NCBI GenBank assembly: GCA_017423025.1
Contig: JAFPGC010000066.1
Coordinates: forward strand, 1 to 57,569
Length of the DNA stretch: 57,569 nt
Source of the DNA: Bacteroidales bacterium
GTDB taxonomy: Bacteria; Bacteroidota; Bacteroidia; Bacteroidales; UBA932
Direction of reading: 5' to 3'
In this document: in pieces, positions 51,423 to 57,569 of the stretch
Numbering within the stretch: the first letter of the stretch is position 1
Layout of the letters: every line of letters starts with the position of its first letter
Notes under the pieces: generated by a model
Database searches by the model: none
The model's input: the letters and a program-made list of their open reading frames with translations, nothing else
Told to the model about the DNA's origin: nothing
Made by a program: the position numbers and the translations under genes

Positions 51423-52540
51423 ACTTTCAAACTCATGATGGTGATGTCGTCGCTCTGCGGGTGCTTTCCGGTGAAGGACTTCACGGACTGGTAGATGGTT
51501 TTCACAACGGTTTCCTCGTCCATATCGGGCTTCAGTTGCTGGATAGCCTCAACGAGCCGGTCTTCTCCGTACAACTCAAAGCTGCTGTTTTCGGCTTCCG
51601 TGACGCCGTCGGTGTAGGCCACCAGGCGGGTGCCCGGTTCAAGGTCGATGGACTCGTCCTGGTAAGGGAACTGTTCCATGAGGCCGGCCGCCAGATTACT
51701 CTTGACCGGGAGGAAACGAGGCTCGCCGTTGGGCGAAATAATGACCGGCGGGTTGTGACCGGCGTTGCAGTAATCCATCCGAAGCGTCTTCAGATTAATT
51801 CGGCCGATGAACAGGGTGACAAACATATCGTTGCTGTTGGTATCGGCCACGCTGTTGTTGATACGGCTCACGGACTCGTTCAGCGGCAGGTCCAGGGTGG
51901 CCACGAAGTGAAGCATGGCACGGGTGATGGACATCACCAGCGAGGCCGGAACGCCTTTACCGCTCACATCGCCCACCGCGAAATGGAGCATGTCGCCCTT
52001 CTGGATGAAGTCGTAAAGGTCTCCGCCCACCTCCTTGGCGGGTTTGAGCAGCGCGTGAAGCTGTGTAGGGAAGTCGGTGCTGAGCATGCCCATCTGGATG
52101 GTACGGGCCACGTTGAGTTCCGACTCCATGCGCTCGTTGTCGCTCTTGGTAGTCTTCAGCTGGCCGATGTAATCCGAAATAGAGTTCTGCAAATAGACGA
52201 AACTGTCCCTCAGGCGCAGCATCTCATCCTTGCTGTCAATCTCCGGCAGCTTGGCCTTGAAATTGCCTTGGCCCATATTCAGGGCCGATACCGAGAGTTC
52301 CGTGATGGGACGGGTCATCCGACGAATCTCGCGACGGCACATGAAATACACAATGACAAGTCCCACTGCGCCCACGAGCAGCAGGAACAAAAACAGCATC
52401 AGCGGGCTCGCACTTGCCGTTTCATTGGTAATGACATACTGGGTACCCAGTCCAATGGCAATGAAAATAGCCAGGAAGATGACCGAAACGATGCCGATGA
52501 TTCTCCTGCTCAACCTACTTGTAAACGATCTATTATTCAC
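51419..52540 (-). CDS. Membrane SpoIIE-type PP2C phosphatase with HAMP domain
   Basis: A signalling phosphatase of 373 residues. Two helices (IGIVSVIFLAIFIAIGLG and MLFLFLLLVGAVGLVIVYFM) are followed by a HAMP linker (RPITELSVSALNMGQG), a short coiled coil, and the PP2C core with metal aspartates in EVGGDLYDF, AVGDVSGKGVPASLVM, AYTDGVTEAE and HPQSDDITIM. The region between the helices is too short for a sensor domain. The start codon is GTG at 52540. Such enzymes usually dephosphorylate an STAS antagonist; no such partner is adjacent. Confidence 0.9.
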   Translation of the reverse strand: MNNRSFTSRLSRRIIGIVSVIFLAIFIAIGLGTQYVITNETASASPLMLFLFLLLVGAVGLVIVYFMCRREIRRMTRPITELSVSALNMGQGNFKAKLPEIDSKDEMLRLRDSFVYLQNSISDYIGQLKTTKSDNERMESELNVARTIQMGMLSTDFPTQLHALLKPAKEVGGDLYDFIQKGDMLHFAVGDVSGKGVPASLVMSITRAMLHFVATLDLPLNESVSRINNSVADTNSNDMFVTLFIGRINLKTLRMDYCNAGHNPPVIISPNGEPRFLPVKSNLAAGLMEQFPYQDESIDLEPGTRLVAYTDGVTEAENSSFELYGEDRLVEAIQQLKPDMDEETVVKTIYQSVKSFTGKHPQSDDITIMSLKV

Positions 52541-52609
52541 GCGGTATAGATTAGTATTAGTTTTAAATTGTAAAAATAAGAAAAGATTGGGCGAAAAACA
52601 AAACAGCGG

Positions 52610-54952
52610 CTAACGAAGACATTGAATAGTCCCCTTGCTGGCGTTCATCACTATGTGGTCGCCGTCCTTCAGCAGTTTGGTAGCGCCCTTTACGTTCACG
52701 ATGGTGGGCAGGCCGTATTCCCTGGCCACTACAGCGCCGTGAGACAAGGAAGAGCCAATCTCGGTAATCAGTCCGTTTACGATGGAATAATAGGGAGTCC
52801 AGCCAATGTCGGTGAATCGGGCCACCATAATCTCTCCCTTCTGCAACTTGTTGGCGTCATCGGCCGAATTCACGATGCGCACGATCCCCTCGCATTCGCC
52901 GTTGGAGACCGGCACGCCGGTGATTACACCGTCATTTTGACCGGCATCAAAGACATCGGCAACAGGCTTGCCAAGATAGATGTCGTCGAACGACAACTCC
53001 TCCTGGATGGCATGGGCTTTCCGTCTTCTGGCGGCAAGGGGGACAAGGCTGGAGTCTCCTTCTATCAGTCTGCCTATTTCTTCGTGCGTCAGGAAATAGA
53101 TGAGATCGGTGTCTGGCAACAGGCTCCCGTCCACGAGCAGACGGGCCAGGCGCGCATACTGCGTTTTGAAAAGGTCGATGATCTCTATCAGGCGTGATTT
53201 GGTGTATTCACGGTCCACAACGGCCTGCCGGGCCTTTTTAGCGTAGGAGATGGAGGCCGCTTTCAACAGCGGATTCCTGATAAAGGCGAACTCCTTCCTG
53301 TAATCGATTGTCTCTTCCCCGTGGGAAAGGCTCATGGGCGATCTCACGATGCTAAGAAGATAGTTCATCAGCGGAATCTCATCCTCTCTCCAGGGCTTGT
53401 TCCTGAGCTCGGCCTCCTTTATGCACCGATGGCCGTGGTGGGCCAGGAAATCTTCGTATTTCGCGTTGATTTCCGTATCGCCTTTTATGAATGCCAGCAG
53501 CTCATCGGCACTGAAATCTTTCGCCCCGGGCGCCTTCCCTTTGATGCAAAGGGCCATGTCCTGAAGGCGGGAAAGGATATCGGCACTCTCAATATTGGGA
53601 ATGCTGCTAAGCAAATGCGACAGGAAAGACTGGTACACCTTTTTATCGGGGAAATACTTGTCCACCATTTGGTAAAGGGTACTTGTCGCACTGCCGGAAT
53701 AGGCCGATGAAGCATAATGGTAAATGAGGCTCTCATCCAGAAGGGCCAGATTCTCATCTATGCTTTTGTATAACTCCCGGTAAGACGATGTTTCCTGGAA
53801 ATGCACTCTGGTGAGCAGTTCGTCAAACTTTCCCATGGCCTTGTGGCCGGAGAAAACATACTTCAGGAATTTTATGGAATTGACGGTCCTTACAAACAAA
53901 TTGGCATACGGAGCGGTGACAGGAGGATAGTCATGGTACTCTCCCATTATGGACAGATTCATATCCTGGGGCCTGGCAACGCCCACCTTCGCATGCATGT
54001 TGTAAAGCAGGTTCATATCGAAGAACAGGTGTCCCGATATGGATGAGATCAGACGCAGCGGCTGTTCTTCGTGAGGCGAATCATAAACACCCGCCAGCCA
54101 GAGCATGTAACGCATGCCATAGTCAATGGCTTTGGCCGATGTGCTCAACGTGAGGGGCGTTACGGCCCCCGGCATCATTTCGCCCACATTCCTTTTGGTA
54201 AAGAGGTGGCCGCTGAGGTCATCGTCCCTATCAAACTCCTCAATATCAATGATCTCCGTAGTGATGGGCCTCATCTGAAGCAGGTAAAGCTTTCCATCCT
54301 TCATCGCCCACTCTATGTCTTCTTCTTCCCCGAATACGGCCCTTATTTTTTTCGCTGTGTCATAAAGCAGTTTGATTTCGGCCTCACTCAGCAAATCATC
54401 GCCGCAGGGACGATAGCACTTGCGCGATATTTCATATCGGCGCGCCGACACCAGCCCCGAAACAAGGTTCTCCCCCTGCCCATTCACGGCTTCTATCAGG
54501 ATGGCCGATCCATTATTGGGACCGGCGGTAAACAGCACGCCTGCCTTATCACTGTCAATCATTTCCTGAACCACGATGTTCATGGAAGCCTTGCCCAGGT
54601 CAAAGTGCCGCGCATAGTCCTGGACTCTGGCCGCATCCAAAGAGGCCAGGCATTTCCTGACGCACTCCATCAGATGGGCGCGGTCAACAAACAGGCAGGT
54701 CTCATATTGGCCGGCATTGGAGGCGTTTGCCTGGTCTTCGTTCGAGGCCGATGAACGCACCGAAACCAGATTCACATGCAAGGCATCAAAAGCCTGATAG
54801 ACAGCTTCTTCATCCAAGCTGTCCAGATCGGCTATTACAAAACCTTTGGGTACGGGAAACTGATTCCTGGCCAATAAATCCAAACCCCTCGCTTTGCCTC
54901 CTACTGCCTGATAGACAGACTCGGGCAATTGTCCTAATCTATATATTGTCAT
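52610..54952 (-). CDS. PEP-synthase/rifampin-phosphotransferase-like dikinase
   Basis: A three-domain phosphotransferase of 780 residues. The N-terminal ATP-grasp region has GGKARGLDLLARNQFPVPKG, LVSVRSSASNEDQ and IEWAMKDGKLYLLQMRPI. A variable middle domain (about 260-650) is where rifampin phosphotransferases bind the drug. The C-terminal swivelling domain has SSLSHGAVVAREYGLPTIV with the phosphate-carrying histidine. The lack of a PEP/pyruvate barrel separates it from PEP synthase. It is coupled to the upstream gene by an ATGA overlap. Substrate unknown; a PigC-like condensation role is also possible. Confidence 0.8.
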   Translation of the reverse strand: MTIYRLGQLPESVYQAVGGKARGLDLLARNQFPVPKGFVIADLDSLDEEAVYQAFDALHVNLVSVRSSASNEDQANASNAGQYETCLFVDRAHLMECVRKCLASLDAARVQDYARHFDLGKASMNIVVQEMIDSDKAGVLFTAGPNNGSAILIEAVNGQGENLVSGLVSARRYEISRKCYRPCGDDLLSEAEIKLLYDTAKKIRAVFGEEEDIEWAMKDGKLYLLQMRPITTEIIDIEEFDRDDDLSGHLFTKRNVGEMMPGAVTPLTLSTSAKAIDYGMRYMLWLAGVYDSPHEEQPLRLISSISGHLFFDMNLLYNMHAKVGVARPQDMNLSIMGEYHDYPPVTAPYANLFVRTVNSIKFLKYVFSGHKAMGKFDELLTRVHFQETSSYRELYKSIDENLALLDESLIYHYASSAYSGSATSTLYQMVDKYFPDKKVYQSFLSHLLSSIPNIESADILSRLQDMALCIKGKAPGAKDFSADELLAFIKGDTEINAKYEDFLAHHGHRCIKEAELRNKPWREDEIPLMNYLLSIVRSPMSLSHGEETIDYRKEFAFIRNPLLKAASISYAKKARQAVVDREYTKSRLIEIIDLFKTQYARLARLLVDGSLLPDTDLIYFLTHEEIGRLIEGDSSLVPLAARRRKAHAIQEELSFDDIYLGKPVADVFDAGQNDGVITGVPVSNGECEGIVRIVNSADDANKLQKGEIMVARFTDIGWTPYYSIVNGLITEIGSSLSHGAVVAREYGLPTIVNVKGATKLLKDGDHIVMNASKGTIQCLR

Positions 54953-55965
54953 CGTTTGATTCCGTTCAGATCCCTTCCGTTAAAGAATCGCTCGCTCTGG
55001 CTGTTGAAGCCAATCTCCAGGATGCCCCGGCATACCTGCCCGTCTATCCTGAATTCGGCTATATTCTCATGCAGGATATACTGGCCATTCTTGAAATGAT
55101 AGGTAATGCCCGTAAGCACTTCAGCCTGCACTTTAATTTTCTGCCTGTTGTACAGCAGGACCGTGAAGGACAGTTCCCGGGGGATGCTGCCCTTGCCCAC
55201 TTGCCGGAAGTCCAAATCGGCCTGCATCATATAGTGCATGCCCGACTCATTCCTGTAGTTCCCCACTTCCAGCGCAGTGATAACGGGGTAGGAAACCAGA
55301 GAATAGTTAAACTGTCTGGAGGAGGATACCGCCATCAACCACAAGTGGTTGTTCATGTAATTCCAATCCCTTTTTCCAAACGAGTGGTCCCGGACACAGG
55401 GCAAACTGAAATCCATGGTTTTACCGTTTAAGGTCAATTGTCCTTCCAGGACACCCTCCTGCTCATAATGGCATTGCCCGCTTACGTTCTGAAGCCCGTT
55501 GAAAAACTCCCTGCTCCATTTCTCATTGGCTATGGCACCGGCCATTCTCTCCGGGGGCATATTGCTTGTGAAGTCAATGGGCGCTTGTTTGGGGGTAAAT
55601 GTTGCAACAAACGACACCTGGTCCTTCTCATTCAGCACTCCCCGGAAAGAGAGGGTCCATTTGTCGCCGTCCTTTTCCACGATAAGAGGAGACTCGCCGC
55701 TCCGAAAAAACTCCTGCTTAAGCGAGTACAGTTTCCCTTCCAAAAACAGCGCAAACCAGGTCTCATCTTCATGGACCCTTTTGCCAAGCCGCGCGAAAAA
55801 CGACATTTCGCCGCTATGGGCCGAAAAATAATAGGAATTATTCAGGAGTGTATCCGTTTCACCGTCCAGCGTGAAATTCTCGGCATAGGAATAATCGAAA
55901 GGCTTTTCCTTGTTCCTTTTCTCCAGAGCCCGGAACATCAACCCCTTCTTGAGCCTATAAAACAT
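54949..55965 (-). CDS. Beta-rich partner of the dikinase (DUF7064/7065-like)
   Basis: A protein of about 338 residues without signal or helices. The start chosen is ATG 55965 (MFYRLKKGLMFRALEKRNKE); the longer reading starts at TTG. Its most distinctive stretch is CVRDHSFGKRDWNYMNNHLW, an R-D-H-S-x-G-x-R-x-W motif found in lipocalin-like carotenoid-hydratase-related proteins and, as I recall, in the N-terminal part of some eukaryotic dikinase-like proteins. Coupling with the dikinase (ATGA, 54949-54952) argues that the two work as a pair. Function not known. Confidence 0.6.
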   Translation of the reverse strand: MFYRLKKGLMFRALEKRNKEKPFDYSYAENFTLDGETDTLLNNSYYFSAHSGEMSFFARLGKRVHEDETWFALFLEGKLYSLKQEFFRSGESPLIVEKDGDKWTLSFRGVLNEKDQVSFVATFTPKQAPIDFTSNMPPERMAGAIANEKWSREFFNGLQNVSGQCHYEQEGVLEGQLTLNGKTMDFSLPCVRDHSFGKRDWNYMNNHLWLMAVSSSRQFNYSLVSYPVITALEVGNYRNESGMHYMMQADLDFRQVGKGSIPRELSFTVLLYNRQKIKVQAEVLTGITYHFKNGQYILHENIAEFRIDGQVCRGILEIGFNSQSERFFNGRDLNGIKR

Positions 55966-55995
55966 AGTTTTTCCAGTCAAAAAGTTTTAAGTGTA

Positions 55996-56003
55996 CAAAG
56001 ATA
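55996..56003 (-). promoter_or_regulatory. -7 box for the dikinase gene pair
   Basis: TATCTTTG on the minus strand, 30 bp before ATG 55965. No good -33 match was seen. Confidence 0.5.
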
Positions 56004-56053
56004 CCACTTTTTCTTTTTCTGGTACTGCGGGGCTGAGGGATTAGAAGAAAAGT

Positions 56054-56085
56054 ATTGATTATCTTGCCTTTTGTTGATACATTTG
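56054..56085 (+). promoter_or_regulatory. Promoter for the PHP-like lipoprotein
   Basis: ATTG (56054-56057), 20 bp, TACATTTG (56078-56085). It places the start at ATG 56113, where a lipoprotein signal begins. Confidence 0.6.
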
Positions 56086-56112
56086 TACCATCCACTGTTA
56101 TCCTGCCCGCTT

Positions 56113-56685
56113 ATGAAACTCCACATCATCCCCTTATTGCTCCTTGCCGGATGTACGGCCATTCCCTCTAAAATGACGCTCCGGGAAGGAGAGAACTGGG
56201 CCTCCTCTAAGGAATATGCCAACTTTGAACTCTGCGGCCAGGCCCGTACGGAGGCCGATGCGCAGGCGCTCGTGCGTTTCTGCCAGGCCGACGGCCGGGA
56301 AGGCTACGAAGTGCTGCTTCACAATGGGCCGGCTGATATCTTTGCCAACCCCACCTTCCTGCCGGATGAGCTGCAAGGCGAATATGACCAGCTATGGACG
56401 CCGGAGCGCGTGGACCGGGTGCTGGACGTGATGGAGAAGTACCAGATTGCCCTGGAAATCAATCCCCGCTACTGCATCCCCAGTTTCGACATCATCCGTC
56501 GGGCCAAGGACCGCGGCATTAAGTTCACCTTCGGCACCAACAATGTAGATTCCCATTTTGGCCGGCTCGAATACGCCCTGGAAGCCATCGAGGCCTGCGG
56601 TCTGCAGCCCTCCGACCTCTGGTTCCCTTCTATGAGCATCCGCTCCTCCCGCCCCGTGGTTATCTACAACCACTTCGAAGAATAA
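56113..56685 (+). CDS. PHP-domain lipoprotein lacking its N-terminal half
   Basis: Residues about 60-190 match the C-terminal half of PHP-fold metal-dependent phosphoesterases: GPADIFANPTFLPDELQ, ALEINPRYCIPSFDIIRRAK, GIKFTFGTNNVDSHFGRLEY. The usual N-terminal H-x-H metal site is absent, and the 190 residues compare with about 300 in full-length relatives. Instead, a lipoprotein signal (MKLHIIPLLLLAGC) and about 40 unrelated residues come first. Either an internal deletion joined the signal to the second half, or it is a degenerate non-enzymatic form. The promoter looks intact. Confidence 0.65.
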   Translation: MKLHIIPLLLLAGCTAIPSKMTLREGENWASSKEYANFELCGQARTEADAQALVRFCQADGREGYEVLLHNGPADIFANPTFLPDELQGEYDQLWTPERVDRVLDVMEKYQIALEINPRYCIPSFDIIRRAKDRGIKFTFGTNNVDSHFGRLEYALEAIEACGLQPSDLWFPSMSIRSSRPVVIYNHFEE

Positions 56686-56762
56686 GGCCGAAACTCAAAC
56701 CAGCATCATAACGGCCACAAGGATAGTTATTTTCATAGTTAATTGTTTTAGCAACTGCGAAG

Positions 56763-56797
56763 TGTGCATTTATGCACAGATTTGGGCCGAGACCAAA
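56763..56797. promoter_or_regulatory. Two adjacent inverted repeats in the right-hand intergenic region
   Basis: TGTGCAT-TT-ATGCACA (56763-56778) and TTTGG-n7-CCAAA (56781-56797) are both perfect. They lie 70-100 bp before the broken regulator and its promoter, suitable for a regulator site. The rest of 56686-56837 shows nothing else. Confidence 0.45.
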
Positions 56798-56837
56798 TGC
56801 GTGCATAGGTTTTTTAAATATATTTGCATACATATTT

Positions 56838-56845
56838 TATATTTG
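56838..56845 (+). promoter_or_regulatory. -7 box before the broken regulator and peptide operon
   Basis: TATATTTG, 20 bp before ATG 56866, in a strongly AT-rich stretch. A second TATATTTG lies at 56819-56826. Either could drive the downstream peptide and lipoprotein genes. Confidence 0.5.
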
Positions 56846-56865
56846 TATAAATATAATCGAACTTT

Positions 56866-57010
56866 ATGCTTAACAAGATTCTCCTATTCTTTTGTGGAAT
56901 CCTTACTGTGATAGGTTGCGGCCGGTCCTTAAAGGCCCCGGCACGCCTTCCGGGAGCAGTTTAAAAAGGAGTATGGGATGACCCCCACAGAATATCGTCA
57001 GAATATATAA
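56866..57010 (+). pseudogene. Collapsed lipoprotein-AraC regulator (internal deletion)
   Basis: The first 18 codons encode a lipoprotein signal (MLNKILLFFCGILTVIGC); that frame ends at TAA 56962-56964. In the frame one base later, the sequence reads FREQFKKEYGMTPTEYRQ and stops at 57010, which is the last helix of an AraC HTH domain. The intact regulator at 42598 also begins with a lipoprotein signal and ends FYRLFEDAYSMSPSDYRK. So this is such a regulator with everything between signal and HTH tail lost, plus a frame change. Confidence 0.75.
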
Positions 57011-57022
57011 AACAACAAGAAT

Positions 57023-57169
57023 ATGAACACTAGAATGAAAGAAAACTACGTCGCACCGGAGACCATTTCCGTCGAATTGGTTTCTGAGAGTTTTATCTGC
57101 GACAGCGAAATCACCGGAATTGACAGCGAACGGATAGACTATGGTAACCCTCAGGACCTTACTTGGTAG
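57023..57169 (+). CDS. Short peptide with Y-x-A-P-E pattern, second copy
   Basis: A 48-residue product from ATG 57023 (ATG 57035 is an alternative start). It reads MKENYVAPETISVELVSESF, then ICDSEITGIDSERIDYG and an end QDLTW. Aligned with the peptide at 49431 it shares Y, A, P, E, L and S at the same spacing without gaps, while the C-terminal halves differ. No signal peptide. Its end overlaps the following lipoprotein gene by 29 bp in another frame, so translation is probably coupled. Function unknown. Confidence 0.65.
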   Translation: MNTRMKENYVAPETISVELVSESFICDSEITGIDSERIDYGNPQDLTW

Positions 57170-57569
57170 TCTGCTGGCGTGCGGACTCCTCCTCTCCTGC
57201 GCAAAGGAGACGGAGCAGCCTATGCTGCCCGTTCAGGAAGACGGAACGTATACCCTTACCGTTAATGCGGGAAAGGGCGAACGGCCGGATACCAAGGCAC
57301 TGATATTTGTCGGGACCAAGTTAAAAGCCTTATGGTCCCAAGGTGAGGAGGTGTCGGTATACAAGGCCGATGCCCTTTTGGGTACGCTTACAGCCCAAAA
57401 TGACGGGAGCAGCACCACGCTCAAGGGAGAGATTTCCGGAAATCTTGCGAAGGACGATGAGCTCACCCTCAAGTTCCTGAGCCCGGATTACGCCAGCCAG
57501 GACGGCTCCATTGAATATATCTCCGCCCACTGTGACTACGCTGTGGCAAACGTCACGGTGACAGACGTG
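57141..57569 (+). CDS. Fimbrillin-like lipoprotein (3' partial)
   Basis: An open frame of 143 codons running off the window. The signal MVTLRTLLGSLLACGLLLSC ends in a lipobox. The mature part resembles the fimbrillin-like lipoprotein at 47624: here LWSQGEEVSVYKADALLGTL, there SRWTAGDVVSVYSGENLLGT, and both continue TAQ-STTL and later CDY-A-V. It is the second example of a peptide gene directly followed by a fimbrillin-like gene. Confidence 0.75.
   Translation, partial: MVTLRTLLGSLLACGLLLSCAKETEQPMLPVQEDGTYTLTVNAGKGERPDTKALIFVGTKLKALWSQGEEVSVYKADALLGTLTAQNDGSSTTLKGEISGNLAKDDELTLKFLSPDYASQDGSIEYISAHCDYAVANVTVTDV

Noticed and set aside
52931-52951. Another copy of the palindromic repeat in the dikinase gene (CCGTCATTTTGACCGGCATC)
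   Set aside because: It lacks the paired CCCGG arms; similarity is limited to short words.
1-57569. CRISPR arrays, prophage, transposases
   Set aside because: No regularly spaced repeats with spacers, structural phage genes or transposase motifs were seen on either strand.

Overview
The window reads as chromosomal DNA of a GC-rich member of the Bacteroidales (phylum Bacteroidota), probably an uncultured gut lineage. The evidence is promoters of the Bacteroidota type (TTTG or NTTG, 19-21 bp, TAnnTTTG), a complete Na+-NQR operon, fimbrillin-like lipoproteins, a UpxY-like NusG paralogue, GH2 and GH106 glycosidases, many lipobox signal peptides, and almost no Shine-Dalgarno sequences. I cannot assign a species. 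No CRISPR array, rRNA, phage or insertion sequence was seen.

Layout. 0-4.7 kb: a partial GNAT gene, an AAA ATPase beside an AT-rich gene-free stretch, a DUF1349 lipoprotein with an MFS transporter, and a broken GNAT gene. 4.7-11.2 kb: hydE coupled to a MATE transporter carrying an extra C-terminal domain, a SulP transporter, and an S41 protease lipoprotein. 11.3-16.5 kb: an apparent operon of an AbrB-like protein, a membrane acyltransferase, a GH2 glycosidase and a Gfo/Idh/MocA oxidoreductase. 16.5-22.2 kb: hisS, tRNA-Gly(CCC), glutamine synthetase and pcrA/uvrD. 22.3-28.2 kb: nqrABCDEF. 28.2-31 kb: a DUF47 protein and two fimbria-related proteins. 31-37.8 kb: rfbD, rfbC, two glycosyltransferases, uvrA and a NusG paralogue. 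38-42.5 kb: hsp20 behind a sigma-54-like promoter, an unknown secreted protein and a GH106 enzyme. 42.6-49.6 kb: a lipoprotein-TPR-AraC regulator facing an operon of a short peptide, two fimbrillin-like lipoproteins and a large GLUG-type surface protein. 49.7-56 kb: nitroreductase, a lipid-kinase-like protein with a SpoIIE phosphatase, and a rifampin-phosphotransferase-like dikinase with a coupled partner. 56-57.6 kb: a truncated PHP lipoprotein, then a second copy of the regulator-peptide-fimbrillin arrangement whose regulator has collapsed.

Three patterns run across the genes. First, the heptamer ATCGGCC/GGCCGAT occurs about 100 times by eye (about 10 expected from base composition) and is thin in several loci that look acquired. 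Second, a palindromic repeat built on ATKCCCGG-n5-CCGGGMAT sits between genes and also in frame inside pcrA and uvrA, with weaker relatives in rfbD and a glycosyltransferase. Third, two loci share a short peptide with the pattern Y-x-A-P-E-x5-L-x-S encoded directly before fimbrillin-like lipoproteins, each next to an intact or broken lipoprotein-AraC regulator. This third pattern is the best candidate for an undescribed system.
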